64,000 nt of DNA from Anaerocolumna sp. AGMB13025 (GCF_029689925.1 NZ_CP121445.1:1667001-1731000), one strand, 5' to 3'; positions 1 to 9,145 are shown, numbered from the stretch's first letter. The notes: generated by a model not told the origin, from the sequence alone. Made by a program: numbers and translations.

Positions 1-1
1 C

Positions 2-871
2 GGAGAACGGCTGAAACATGAATACTTCCTGGATTTAGACGAGCCGGTGGCATTAGCTGGTCATATATACAAGGAACAGTCCAGAAGTGCCTTAAAAGAG
101 ATATACAGTCAGTATATTAAAACTGGTGTAAAATTCGGATATCCGGTTATGTTAACCACACCTACCAGGAGAGCAAATAGGGAACGGGTAGGAAGTTCAG
201 CATATAGTGCGGATATTATTAAAGATAATGTTGCTTTTATGCGGCATTTAAGTGAGGAATATTCCCATCCGGTATTGATTGGCGGTTTGATGGGTTGTAA
301 AGGGGACGCCTATAAGGCAACGGAGCAATTAAGTACCAGGGACGCACATAACTTTCATTCCTGGCAGGCAGAATTATTTAAAGCGGCAAAAGCAGATTAT
401 CTATTTGCAGGTATTATGCCTGCATTGCCGGAGGCGGTTGGTATGGCAAATGCCATGGAGGATACAGGGTTACCTTATATCATTAGTTTTATGATTCGGG
501 AAAATGGAAGATTAATCGATGGGACTGCCATCTCTGAGGCCATTAAAATAATTGACAGTGAGACAGTACGTAAACCAGTCTGTTATATGACGAACTGTGT
601 CCATCCATTTATTTTAGATAAAGCGCTGTCACAGACCTTTAATCAGACAGCGGTTGTAAGGGAACGTTTTATGGGAATTCAGGCTAACGCATCACCAATG
701 ACACCGGAGGAGTTAGAAGGCGGCGGTGATATTATTGTTTCTGACCCGGTGGAATTGTCAGCGGGAATGATTAAGCTTTGTAAGGAATATAAGTTTAAAA
801 TACTAGGAGGCTGCTGTGGAACGGATCAATGTTATATGGATGCCATAGCAGAGAGACTTATGGAGATTTAG
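2..871 (+). CDS. Homocysteine S-methyltransferase family protein (5' end outside window)
   Basis: The protein belongs to the zinc-dependent homocysteine S-methyltransferase family, which moves a methyl group from a donor such as S-methylmethionine to homocysteine to form methionine in the cytosol. A GTG at 47 could start the frame, but it stays open upstream to base 2 and reads GERLKHEY, the conserved N-terminal stretch of this family, so the real start lies outside the window. The zinc-ligand cysteines are visible in TNCVHP (about 590-610) and in GGCCGT near the C terminus (about 811-828). The gene is followed by a threonine aldolase after about 155 bases. The family is clear; the methyl donor is not. 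Confidence 0.88.
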   Translation, partial: GERLKHEYFLDLDEPVALAGHIYKEQSRSALKEIYSQYIKTGVKFGYPVMLTTPTRRANRERVGSSAYSADIIKDNVAFMRHLSEEYSHPVLIGGLMGCKGDAYKATEQLSTRDAHNFHSWQAELFKAAKADYLFAGIMPALPEAVGMANAMEDTGLPYIISFMIRENGRLIDGTAISEAIKIIDSETVRKPVCYMTNCVHPFILDKALSQTFNQTAVVRERFMGIQANASPMTPEELEGGGDIIVSDPVELSAGMIKLCKEYKFKILGGCCGTDQCYMDAIAERLMEI

Positions 872-1026
872 CTATGATACTTATATTAGATTGATAAACC
901 ATATTGTATTGATACTTCACATTGCATAGTTACATCATATTGCATATAAAACAAGATTTCAGTGAACAGAGAAAGGAATTGTAATGAGTGGGAACTAATA
1001 AAGGACTCATTAAATAAGGTAGACCT

Positions 1027-2049
1027 ATGTATAGTTTTATAAATGATTACAGCGAAGGCGCTCATCCGGCGGTGCTTGATTTATTAATAAAATCCAATCT
1101 GGAACAGAATGCGGGTTATGGAGAAGATATTCATACGTCGAAAGCCAAGGAATATATCTATAAGCTGATATTCAATGACAAGGCAGATATCCACTTTATA
1201 CCAGGAGGCACCCAAACCAACCTCTTAGTCATATCCTCCTTCCTGCGACCACACCAGTGCGTAATTGCTGCGGATACGGGACATATTAATGTACATGAAA
1301 CAGGAGCTATTGAAGCCACGGGACATAAAGTAATTGCCATGCCCTGCAAAGACGGAAAGCTTACCCCTGCTATTATACAGGCGGCCCTTGACTATCATAC
1401 CGATGAACATATGGTACAGCCTAAGATGGTATACCTCTCCGATACCACAGAGGTAGGAACCATCTATACGAAGGCAGAATTATCCGCAATCCATCACATC
1501 TGCAAATTAAATGGATTAATCTTATTCTTAGACGGAGCCCGTATGGGGTCGGCTATGACCTGTCAGGAAAATGATCTGGAGTTAAAAGACATTGCAGAGT
1601 TAGTGGATGTATTCTATATCGGTGGCACCAAAAATGGTGCTCTTCTTGGAGAAGTACTGGTTATCTGCAAGGAGGAGTTAAAGGAGGATTTCCGTTACCT
1701 CATTAAGCAAAGAGGTGCATTAATGGCAAAAGGTTTTGTTCTGGGTATCCAGTTTGAAGCCTTGTTTTGCGATAATCTCTATTTTGAATTAGGAGCCCAT
1801 GCCAATGAAATGGCCGAAAAGATAGCAGGGGTCTTAAAAGAACTGGGTTATTCCTTTTTAGCACCGACTGGCACCAATCAGATATTTCCGATTCTGACAA
1901 ATGAGACCATTGAAAAACTGGAGAAGGAATTCGTGTTCTCCATCCAAAAGAAAATGGATGAAACTCATAGTGCGGTCAGATTCGTAACCTCCTGGGCGAC
2001 TAAGGCAGAGAGTGTAAAGGCTTTATGTGACTTCTTTCGTGGAGTATAA
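1027..2049 (+). CDS. ltaE: Low-specificity threonine aldolase (beta-eliminating lyase family)
   Basis: This is a 340-residue PLP enzyme of the threonine aldolase/beta-eliminating lyase family. It would cleave L-threonine or L-allo-threonine to glycine and acetaldehyde in the cytosol. The N terminus (NDYSEGAHP, then GYGEDIHT) and the region LDGARMGSA are typical. The PLP lysine is K202 in YIGGTKNGALLGE. Length matches the family. The ribosome binding site before the ATG at 1027 is weak (AAGGTAG). Stereospecificity cannot be read from the sequence. Confidence 0.9.
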   Translation: MYSFINDYSEGAHPAVLDLLIKSNLEQNAGYGEDIHTSKAKEYIYKLIFNDKADIHFIPGGTQTNLLVISSFLRPHQCVIAADTGHINVHETGAIEATGHKVIAMPCKDGKLTPAIIQAALDYHTDEHMVQPKMVYLSDTTEVGTIYTKAELSAIHHICKLNGLILFLDGARMGSAMTCQENDLELKDIAELVDVFYIGGTKNGALLGEVLVICKEELKEDFRYLIKQRGALMAKGFVLGIQFEALFCDNLYFELGAHANEMAEKIAGVLKELGYSFLAPTGTNQIFPILTNETIEKLEKEFVFSIQKKMDETHSAVRFVTSWATKAESVKALCDFFRGV

Positions 2050-2159
2050 TTGTTAAGAAACGGAGTTCAAACAGAGACCTTAACAAATCAAATCCATAAA
2101 CAGAAGAAAAGAGTGTTTTATTAGTGCTACTTAATGTAATATAACTATTAGGAGAAAAT

Positions 2160-2612
2160 ATGGAATTTATCGAGAAATATACTGACGGTGACGATACCGA
2201 TTTTGCTAAGCTCTCAGAAGAAGTAGAAAAAGAATTTTATGGGATATATGGTGAGGAACAGAGTAAGTATACGGCTTATAACGGTCTTTTACATATCAGG
2301 GATGTCCTGCTTTTGTATGATGAAAGTACACCTTTTGCATGTGGGGGTTTTAAAGAATATGCCCCTAAAGTAGTGGAATCAAAAAGAGTATATGTAAACA
2401 AGGCATATCGGGGAAATGGTTATAGTACATATATAGTAAGAAAATTAATTGACAGCGCGAGAGAAAAAGGATATGAGACCATGATACTTGAAACCGGTCA
2501 AAAGCAGATTGAAGCAATCTCTTTATATAAAAAACTGGGTTTTGAGATTATGGAAAACTATGGACAGTATAAGGAAGACAGTAACAGTATTTGTATGAGT
2601 ATCAGATTATAA
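2160..2612 (+). CDS. GNAT family N-acetyltransferase
   Basis: This is a 150-residue acetyl-CoA-dependent acyltransferase with one GNAT domain. Motif A is seen as VNKAYRGNGYSTYIVRKL (about residues 79-98), containing the R/Q-G-x-G acetyl-CoA loop. It is followed by ISLYKKLGFE, the usual beta-6/alpha-4 segment. AGGAGA stands 5 bases before the ATG. Substrate is unknown. The gene lies 27 bases upstream of an SDR gene on the same strand, so the two are probably co-transcribed. Confidence 0.85.
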   Translation: MEFIEKYTDGDDTDFAKLSEEVEKEFYGIYGEEQSKYTAYNGLLHIRDVLLLYDESTPFACGGFKEYAPKVVESKRVYVNKAYRGNGYSTYIVRKLIDSAREKGYETMILETGQKQIEAISLYKKLGFEIMENYGQYKEDSNSICMSIRL

Positions 2613-2639
2613 ATGCGATATAGCTGAAAGGAGCCAGAA

Positions 2640-3518
2640 ATGTCAGAGTCGAAGGAGCAATCCATTCCGAACGAGGAAGGTAAGAAAAAAACAGCCTTAG
2701 TTACCGGCGCTAATTCCGGTATGGGTAAAGCGACAGTAGCCGCTCTTGCAGATCAGGGATATCAGGTAATCATGCTTTGCCGAAGCAGGGAACGAGGAGA
2801 GGCAGCATTAAGGGAATTACAGGAAGTAGAGAGCAGAGATTTATCCCTTATGTTATGTAATCTTGCCAGCCTGGAGAATATCCGTCAATTTACGGAGGAG
2901 TTTAAAGAAAAATATGAAAAACTGGATGTGCTGGTCAATAATGCCGGGGTCATTTCTCTGAACAGAAGGGAAACGGAAGATGGCTTGGAGGAGCAATTTG
3001 GGGTAAATCATATTGGTCACTTTTTACTGACACTAAGGTTATTAGACCGAATGAAACAAGGCGGCAGAATTGTGGTGGTAGCCTCCGGTGCACATAAAAT
3101 CGGCAGGATACATTTTAATGATTATAATTTAAAATATGGATTTAATGTGGTAACTGCTTACAGCCAGTCCAAGCTTGCCAACATTTTATTTGCAAGAGAG
3201 CTTGCAGAACGTCTCCGTGACAGGGGAATCACCGTTAATTGCTGCCATCCCGGAGCAGTGGCAACTTCCATGGGAATTGACAGGAATACAGGGTTTGGGA
3301 AAACCTTAGTAGGTTTGTTAAAACCTTATTTCATTACCCCCGAAATGGGTGCCAGTACTGCGATTTACCTTGCTACCAGCCCTGACGTAGCTAAAATTAC
3401 CGGAAAGTATTTTTACCGCTGCTGGATGTCTAAAACTTCAAAAGCCGCCAAAAGTAAAAAGGATGCAAAACGGTTATTTGAACTAAGTGAAAAGCTGACA
3501 GGTGAGAAATTTAAATAA
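2640..3518 (+). CDS. SDR family NAD(P)-dependent oxidoreductase
   Basis: This is a 292-residue Rossmann-fold short-chain dehydrogenase. The nucleotide-binding motif TGANSGMG sits near residues 22-29, NNAGV near residue 100, and the catalytic pair is Y174 and K178 in YSQSK. The sequence resembles the retinol-dehydrogenase/WW-domain-oxidoreductase-like subgroup (HPGAVATSMG after the active site). The start is supported by AAAGGAG at about 2628. Substrate is unknown. It is probably co-transcribed with the GNAT gene just upstream. Confidence 0.9.
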   Translation: MSESKEQSIPNEEGKKKTALVTGANSGMGKATVAALADQGYQVIMLCRSRERGEAALRELQEVESRDLSLMLCNLASLENIRQFTEEFKEKYEKLDVLVNNAGVISLNRRETEDGLEEQFGVNHIGHFLLTLRLLDRMKQGGRIVVVASGAHKIGRIHFNDYNLKYGFNVVTAYSQSKLANILFARELAERLRDRGITVNCCHPGAVATSMGIDRNTGFGKTLVGLLKPYFITPEMGASTAIYLATSPDVAKITGKYFYRCWMSKTSKAAKSKKDAKRLFELSEKLTGEKFK

Positions 3519-3540
3519 AAAGTAATTCCGGAGAATGAAA

Positions 3541-3640
3541 ACAGTAAGTGAAAAGTGAAATGAGAAGTGAAATGAAAAGTGAAATGAGAAGTGAATTGAA
3601 AAGTGGAATTGATAATTGAATTGAAAAGTGAATTGATAAG
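3541..3640. repeat. Short degenerate tandem repeat in an intergenic gap
   Basis: Downstream of the SDR gene the sequence repeats units of about 10-11 bases of the type AGTGAAATGAA or AGTGAATTGAA, alternating AAG/GAG and ATT variants about nine times. It is purine-rich on the plus strand and encodes no convincing peptide. It is most simply explained by replication slippage in a spacer between the SDR and SagB genes. Confidence 0.6.
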
Positions 3641-3726
3641 AGAAAAAGGTTATCAGTAAGAGAAAAGGGATTTATTCATACATTCTACATATGAATAAAA
3701 CTAAGTTTAAGTTTGAAGGAGAAGTT

Positions 3727-4515
3727 ATGGATAAGGAACAATTAAAGGCTAAATTAAAGGAATTAAGAGAAGTCATGAAAACAAACGATGACGATATTGA
3801 CAGTGATCAGGATTTGGGAGTAACACAGCCTCCGTTAACAAAAGAAAAAATAAGCGACAAAATAATTCCCCTGACGAAAGAATTTGACCAGGTAGTTATT
3901 AATAATGATTTTCTTTCACTTGTCAATACCAGAACCAGTAAACGTAAATATACGGATGAATCCCTTAAGTTAGAAGAACTGGCCTTCTTATTATGGGCAA
4001 GCCAGGGGGTTAAGAAGGTTATCGGGACAGGACGAAAAGCTACGATACGAACAGTACCCTCGGCAGGTGCAAGACATCCTTTTGAAACCTATCTGTTTGT
4101 AAATCGGGTAAATGGTTTGGAACAGGGGCTTTATCATTACTTACCTCTTGAGCATGCATTGGAGTTCTTGGGAACGATAGAAAATCAGATTCAAAAGGTA
4201 GATGCAGCATATTGCGGTCAGGCATTTTTTGCAAATGCACCGGTTGCGTTTGTATGGACCGTGGTACCATACCGTACAGAGTGGCGTTATACTACGAATG
4301 CACAGAAATATGCCTTGTTAGATGCAGGTCATTTGTGCCAGAATTTATATCTGGCCAGTGAGGCCATAGGCTGTGGAACTTGTGGAATCGGCGCCTATGA
4401 ACAGCCGCTGGCAGATGCTCTTCTCGGTCTTGATTCAACGCCTTCCGCTGAGGAGGACAATGAATTTGTTGTATATGCGGCTTCAGTTGGCAGAGTGGAA
4501 AAGAAGGAGTCATAA
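3727..4515 (+). CDS. SagB/ThcOx-type nitroreductase family dehydrogenase
   Basis: This is an FMN-dependent oxidoreductase of the nitroreductase fold, SagB/ThcOx branch. The typical features are NTRTSKRKYTDESL for FMN binding, the segment RTVPSAGARHPFETYLFVN, then GLYHYLPLEHAL, and a C-terminal CQNLYLASEAIGCGTCGIGAY. I chose the ATG at 3727 because GAAGGAGAAG precedes it; the upstream in-frame ATG at 3691 has no ribosome binding site. No cyclodehydratase or precursor peptide gene lies nearby, so it is unlikely to serve bacteriocin maturation. The stop lies 2 bases before the next start, so it is coupled to the DUF503 gene. Confidence 0.85.
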   Translation: MDKEQLKAKLKELREVMKTNDDDIDSDQDLGVTQPPLTKEKISDKIIPLTKEFDQVVINNDFLSLVNTRTSKRKYTDESLKLEELAFLLWASQGVKKVIGTGRKATIRTVPSAGARHPFETYLFVNRVNGLEQGLYHYLPLEHALEFLGTIENQIQKVDAAYCGQAFFANAPVAFVWTVVPYRTEWRYTTNAQKYALLDAGHLCQNLYLASEAIGCGTCGIGAYEQPLADALLGLDSTPSAEEDNEFVVYAASVGRVEKKES

Positions 4516-4517
4516 GC

Positions 4518-4805
4518 ATGTTTATCGGGACGCTGAAAGTTAAAATACACACCCCCTGGGTTCATTCTCTAAAAGAAAAACGTATGGTGGTGAAAAGTAT
4601 GTGTGCAAAAGTCCGTAACAAATTCAATGTGTCCATAGCAGAGATAGAAGAGCAGGATATCCATCAGATAACGGTCCTTGGGCTTACTTTAGTTGCGGGC
4701 GACACCTCCCATGCAGACAGTATGATGGATACCATCATTAATTTTATAGAGGGTAACACAGAAGGCGAACTAATTCATGTTGACCGGGAAATCATTCAGG
4801 CATAA
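4518..4805 (+). CDS. DUF503 domain-containing protein (YlxP-like)
   Basis: This 95-residue protein spans a complete DUF503 domain: MFIGTLKVKIHTPWVHSLK at the start, then KEKRMVVKS and FNVSIAEIEEQD, with the usual length of about 90-95 residues. The family includes Bacillus YlxP, encoded near ribosome-maturation genes; its molecular role is not settled. Here it follows a nitroreductase by 2 bases rather than sitting in the nusA-infB operon. Confidence 0.88.
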   Translation: MFIGTLKVKIHTPWVHSLKEKRMVVKSMCAKVRNKFNVSIAEIEEQDIHQITVLGLTLVAGDTSHADSMMDTIINFIEGNTEGELIHVDREIIQA

Positions 4806-4813
4806 TAAGGGCA

Positions 4814-6106
4814 TTACCTGGATTTTATCGGATAATCCAAAGTTGCAAAATAATCGGCTGTTGACTCTGCCCGCCTGATCTGTTTCACGGAGCCATCTGT
4901 ACAAAGCAGTAGTTCTGCCGGTCTTAGCTTACCGTTAAAGTTATGGCTATGAGCGTAAGTATAAGCTCCGGCATCATGAAAAATCAACACATCACCTGGT
5001 TTCATCCTGGGCAGGTGATAATCAATGGCAAACTTGTCTCTATTTTCACATAACGCGCCGGTAATGTCATATACCTGATTCGGTTCTTCTTTTTCTTTAC
5101 CGGCAGCTGTGATGTGATAATAATTGGAATATCGTAAAGGACTCATAAAGCAGTTGGTAGAAGCGTCAAGACCGAGAAAGGTTTTGACGGTTTCTTTTAC
5201 ATGGAGGACGGATGAGACAAAGTATCCGTAAGGTCCCGTCATGAAGATTCCAAGTTCCAGATATAATGGAAGGGAAGTAAGACCCGCAGTGCCAAGCACT
5301 TCATCATAAGCGGCTTTTATGTGCCAGCTGATGGCTTCGATATCCGCAGGAGAATCCTCTTTATAAGGGATCCCTATTCCGCCGGCTAAATTAATAAACT
5401 CTAGTGTAATGCCGGCGAGGGTACTAATTTCAACCGCTTTTTTAAATACCAGTCTTGCATTATCACCAAAATATTCTGCTTCCCGTCGGTGGGAACCGAA
5501 CTGACAATGAAGTCCAAACCTTCTGGCTCCTTTCGTTTTAAGCAGCTTTATGCCCTCAATGAATGCATCTTCTGTAAATCCAAATTTGTAATTCTTATAA
5601 TCCAAAATTATGTTATCCTGATATGTGATGGTGCAATCGGGATTTAAGCGTAAGCAGACAAGCTCTGGTATACCAGCACAGTTTTGTAAATAATCTATGT
5701 GGCTATAATCGTCCAGATTGATAATGGCATCAAGGCTCTTGGCCTTCATAAATTCCTCCTTTGTGGTTACATTAGAGGTAAACATAATATCATCCCCTGA
5801 AAATCCGCAGGAATCCGCTAAAATCAATTCCGTAAGGGAAGCACAGTCCACTCCGCAGTGCTCCTCTTTAAATGCGTTCAGGATAAAGGGGTTTGGAGCA
5901 GACTTTACTGCAAAATATTCACGAAAGCCTGTATTCCACGAAAAAGCTTTGTAAAGCCTACGTATATTCTCTCTTATTGCTTTCTCATCATAGATGTAAA
6001 AGGGAGTAGGGTATTTTGATATAATCTGTTCTAATTCTTTAAAGTTTATCGGGAATTTTTTCGTACTGTGGGTTAATTCCTCTGAGTTTACCGGCATATT
6101 TTTCAT
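4814..6106 (-). CDS. PLP-dependent decarboxylase, diaminopimelate/ornithine decarboxylase fold III
   Basis: This is a 430-residue cytosolic alanine-racemase-fold decarboxylase. The PLP lysine is K68 in EYFAVKSAPNP. NLAGGIGIPY is the phosphate-binding glycine loop. GALCENRDKFA near residue 350 carries the catalytic cysteine region of the second subunit, and DAGAYTYAHSHNFN is the conserved C-terminal PLP contact. It most resembles LysA-type diaminopimelate decarboxylases, but this subgroup is also used in siderophore or amino-acid side pathways. The gene is divergent from a MocR regulator, which suggests PLP- or amine-linked control rather than a housekeeping lysine gene. Confidence 0.8.
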   Translation of the reverse strand: MKNMPVNSEELTHSTKKFPINFKELEQIISKYPTPFYIYDEKAIRENIRRLYKAFSWNTGFREYFAVKSAPNPFILNAFKEEHCGVDCASLTELILADSCGFSGDDIMFTSNVTTKEEFMKAKSLDAIINLDDYSHIDYLQNCAGIPELVCLRLNPDCTITYQDNIILDYKNYKFGFTEDAFIEGIKLLKTKGARRFGLHCQFGSHRREAEYFGDNARLVFKKAVEISTLAGITLEFINLAGGIGIPYKEDSPADIEAISWHIKAAYDEVLGTAGLTSLPLYLELGIFMTGPYGYFVSSVLHVKETVKTFLGLDASTNCFMSPLRYSNYYHITAAGKEKEEPNQVYDITGALCENRDKFAIDYHLPRMKPGDVLIFHDAGAYTYAHSHNFNGKLRPAELLLCTDGSVKQIRRAESTADYFATLDYPIKSR

Positions 6107-6211
6107 AATCTATTCTCTCCTTTTTATTTTTGTGATATAGTAATTAGTAATTTTATTCACTTACAAGTATCATAAGAAAACCATAGTAATTAGGCAAGAT
6201 AAGAATCTGGC

Positions 6212-6229
6212 ATCTGTACCGGTACAGAT
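6212..6229. promoter_or_regulatory. 18-bp perfect palindrome, probable MocR operator
   Basis: The sequence ATCTGTACC-GGTACAGAT is a perfect inverted repeat in the divergent region between the decarboxylase (minus) and the MocR gene (plus), 20 bases before the MocR start. MocR/GabR-type regulators often bind GTACC-type half-sites in such positions. Its role as operator is inferred. Confidence 0.6.
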
Positions 6230-6249
6230 AAGATGGGAGGACCATATAA

Positions 6250-7578
6250 ATGTATAAATATAATCAGATTGCTGATGCTCTCAGGAAAGAAATCCAGGAA
6301 GGTCATTATAAACCCGGTGAAAAACTGCCGTCGGTCAGACAATATGTCAGGGACAGCGGTTACAATTCAGATACCGTACTAAAAGCCTATAGTCTGCTGG
6401 AGGAGGAGCATTTGATATATTCTGCTTTAAAAAGCGGGTTTTATGTCGTAAAGTCTAACATTCCAGTTAATAAAAAGAGCGGTATAGATTTAGTTTCGGT
6501 ACGCCCTCCCGATTTCATTAATCCATATAAGGACTTTTATCACTGTATGGAGAAATCTATATCGATATATAAAAATAAGCTGTTCGAGTATTCCTCCCCT
6601 CAGGGAATGGAGGAATTAAGGGCGGTACTGGCCAAACATTTAATGAACTTCCAGATCTTTACGAAGGATACGGATATCTTTATAACGAATGGAGCACAAC
6701 AGGTTTTATATATCCTGGCAGCTATGTCATTTCCCGGTAAGAATACGAAAGTATTGGTGGAACAGCCTACTTATTCAGTTATGCTGAAAGTTCTTAAATG
6801 CAATAATATCCCTGTTCTTGGAATAAGAAGAACGGCTGCGGGAATTGATCTAGAGGAACTGGAAGAAATCTTTAAACAAGGCGGTATCAAGTTTTTTTAT
6901 ACCATGCCCCGTTATCAAAATCCTACCGGCTTTTGCTACAGCGAGGAGCAGAAAAGGGAAATTATTCGGCTTTCAAAACAATATGGGGTCTATATCGTTG
7001 AAGATGATTATGTGGCGGACTTAGAACGAAATGAAAGGACAGATACGTTATATGCTTTAGGTGATAAGGAAAGAATCATATACATACGGAGCTTTTCCAA
7101 GACAATCCTTCCCGGAATGCGCCTTGGCATGACGATCCTTCCCAAAGTGTTACAGGAGGAATTTTTAACGTATAAGCAGTGCATGGACTTAAACACTACC
7201 GTACTTACTCAGGGTGCATTAGAAATTTACCTAAAAAGCAGCATGTATAAATCCCATGCGGCAAGGACGAAAAAGTTTTATAAAGGTAAGATGGAAACTC
7301 TAAAAAATGCCTGCAACCAGTGGTTAAATCATAAGGTGATCTGCCATATTCCGCCTACCGGTCTTTATGCCTATCTTGAACTGGAAGATAAGGCAGAGTC
7401 GATCCTAAAAGCGTTATCAAAATCAGGGATAATCGTTAGCAATACGGCAAACTGTTTTATTGAAGACTTTCCACATGCGGAAGGGATCCGGCTCTGCATA
7501 TGTAATTGTGAGGATGAGGATATAGAATTGGCGGTAAAACGGATTCAGGAGGAAATTAGTAAAAGGAAAAACAGATAG
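6250..7578 (+). CDS. MocR-family transcriptional regulator (GntR wHTH plus aminotransferase domain)
   Basis: The 442-residue protein combines an N-terminal GntR winged helix (residues about 1-70: NQIADALRKEIQEGHYKPGEKLPSVRQY) with a class I/II aminotransferase-like domain (about 100-440). The PLP lysine is K284 in RSFSKTILPGMRLG; YQNPTGFCYS and VEDDYVADL are family hallmarks. Such proteins sense PLP adducts of amines or amino acids and act as regulators rather than aminotransferases. GGGAGG precedes the ATG. It lies back to back with the decarboxylase gene, its likely target, with the palindrome at 6212-6229 between them. Confidence 0.9.
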   Translation: MYKYNQIADALRKEIQEGHYKPGEKLPSVRQYVRDSGYNSDTVLKAYSLLEEEHLIYSALKSGFYVVKSNIPVNKKSGIDLVSVRPPDFINPYKDFYHCMEKSISIYKNKLFEYSSPQGMEELRAVLAKHLMNFQIFTKDTDIFITNGAQQVLYILAAMSFPGKNTKVLVEQPTYSVMLKVLKCNNIPVLGIRRTAAGIDLEELEEIFKQGGIKFFYTMPRYQNPTGFCYSEEQKREIIRLSKQYGVYIVEDDYVADLERNERTDTLYALGDKERIIYIRSFSKTILPGMRLGMTILPKVLQEEFLTYKQCMDLNTTVLTQGALEIYLKSSMYKSHAARTKKFYKGKMETLKNACNQWLNHKVICHIPPTGLYAYLELEDKAESILKALSKSGIIVSNTANCFIEDFPHAEGIRLCICNCEDEDIELAVKRIQEEISKRKNR

Positions 7579-7634
7579 AAGGAAAAACAGATAAAAGGAA
7601 ATAAAGATAAAAGGAAAAATAAAGGAGATACAGC

Positions 7635-8123
7635 ATGAATCAAACAGAAGAATTTACTTTAAGATTTGCGGAAGAAAAGGATATCACATTAATCTATGAT
7701 TTAATCAAGGAGCTGGCAGTCTATGAGAAGCTGGAAGACCGGGTGATAGCATCCAGGGAAGACCTTAGGGAATCTATTTTTGACAGGAAAGTCGCGGAGG
7801 TCATACTTGCAGAACTTAATGGGGTAACTGTCGGTTATGCCATGTACTTTTATAACTTTTCTTCCTTTATCGGAAAGCCGGGGCTTTATCTCGAAGATAT
7901 CTTTATTAGACCATCCTACAGAGGGAGGGGTTTTGGGAAAGCTGTGTTAGCTTATCTGGCAGAATTGGCGGTTAAGAGAAACTGCTGGGGAATGGAATGG
8001 ACCTGCCTGGACTGGAATGAACCATCCATTAAATTTTATGAAAGCATAGGTGCCGTTCAAAATGGTGGCTGGAGGATATACCGGTTGAAAGGGGAAGCGT
8101 TACTTAACTTATCACAGAATTGA
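7635..8123 (+). CDS. GNAT family N-acetyltransferase, diamine-acetyltransferase-like
   Basis: This 162-residue GNAT protein has the spermidine/diamine acetyltransferase pattern: FTLRFAEEKDITLIYDLIKELAVYEKLED at the N terminus, YFYNFSSFIGKPGLYLEDIFIRPSYRGRGFGKAVL as motif A (RGRGFG binds acetyl-CoA), and WTCLDWNEPSIKFYESIGA at the C terminus. It probably acetylates a small amine or thialysine-like compound in the cytosol. It sits 57 bases downstream of the MocR gene on the same strand, with AAAGGAG before the ATG, so it may share that transcript. Confidence 0.87.
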   Translation: MNQTEEFTLRFAEEKDITLIYDLIKELAVYEKLEDRVIASREDLRESIFDRKVAEVILAELNGVTVGYAMYFYNFSSFIGKPGLYLEDIFIRPSYRGRGFGKAVLAYLAELAVKRNCWGMEWTCLDWNEPSIKFYESIGAVQNGGWRIYRLKGEALLNLSQN

Positions 8124-8363
8124 TTCAACTATGATGCATCCTTATCCTAAACTTAATCTGTTACCAAAACAGTTTATAGATATAGGGCGTTGTAAAATTA
8201 TAGATTGGTAGTTGAACCTGGGATAAACTTTTAAATCACTGAATTTTATATTTTAAGTCCGGGCGGATAAACAGCTAATATTCATATGATTTTGCAGCAG
8301 CCTCGTTTCGTGGAGGACAATAAGATAACAGGTGTTGTCCCCAAAATGAAAGGATGTTGATTT

Positions 8364-9005
8364 ATGAAATTAAGTACAAAAAGCGACCAAAGAAACGATA
8401 AGGAAAGACAATCCATTACATTACTAGGAAAGTTAAGAGTAATGGCATTCGGCGCATTACTGGTATCCTCCCCATTTATATTTGGAGTGAATCAGTCTTA
8501 TGCAGCTACCACATCAGAATCTGCTGTAAAACAGGTTAGACTTAAGGAAAACAGTGATGCAGCAGGAAAGGATAAACAATCAGCTGTAAGATCTGCTGAA
8601 TCAGTGAAAGAGGTTAAGCAGAGCAGGAATCTTACTGCTGCCAAGCGGACTGCTGCGGATAAAAAGCAGAAAGCTGCTGCTGATGAAAGGAAGAAAGCAA
8701 AAGTTAGAGAAAAAGCTGAGCTTGAGAAAAAGAAAGCGATAGACGACAGAAGAAAAGCTGAACCTGAGAAAAAGAAAGCGATAGACGACAGAAAAGCTGA
8801 GCTTGAGAAAAAGAAAGCGATAGATTACAGAAGGAAAGCTGAACTTGAGAAAAAGAAAGCAATAGACGACAGAAGAAAAACTGAGATTGAGAAAAAGAAT
8901 GCGATAGATTACAGAAAGAAAGGTGATTTGGAGAAAAAGAAAGCGGCAGAAGATAGGCAAAAAGCAGTAACGGAAAAAAGGAAAGCCCCCCAGAAAAAGC
9001 AATAG
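8364..9005 (+). CDS. Secreted Lys/Glu-rich tandem-repeat protein
   Basis: This 213-residue protein is of no family I recognise. Residues 1-48 form a signal peptide (basic start, hydrophobic LRVMAFGALLVSSPFIFGV, cleavage after SYA). The rest is extremely charged. About six copies of a 14-residue unit of the form AELEKKKAIDDRRK (bases about 8709-8960) predict one long alpha-helix or coiled coil. There is no anchor or enzyme domain. It could be an extended cell-wall or surface spacer, or a polycation that binds wall polymers. AAAGGATG precedes the ATG. The leader of about 240 bases holds a small GGACAA/TTGTCC inverted repeat just upstream. Confidence 0.7.
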   Translation: MKLSTKSDQRNDKERQSITLLGKLRVMAFGALLVSSPFIFGVNQSYAATTSESAVKQVRLKENSDAAGKDKQSAVRSAESVKEVKQSRNLTAAKRTAADKKQKAAADERKKAKVREKAELEKKKAIDDRRKAEPEKKKAIDDRKAELEKKKAIDYRRKAELEKKKAIDDRRKTEIEKKNAIDYRKKGDLEKKKAAEDRQKAVTEKRKAPQKKQ

Positions 9006-9145
9006 CAGAACAGAAGAGAGAGAGTACTATAAATTCAAAAAGAAATTGATGACTGGATCAGAGAAGTAATAAGACTTATATAGTAATGGCATAAGAAACC
9101 AGTTTAATTCATAGTATGATGTAATTATAGATTTAAGTGATTTAC

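Noticed and set aside
8225..8363. Possible riboswitch in the leader of the Lys/Glu-repeat gene
   Set aside because: I compared it mentally with c-di-GMP and c-di-AMP classes; only short hairpins are seen and no conserved core.
8601..9002. 133-codon minus-strand frame rich in Phe and Leu
   Set aside because: It is the shadow of the Lys/Glu repeats of the plus-strand gene; no start site.
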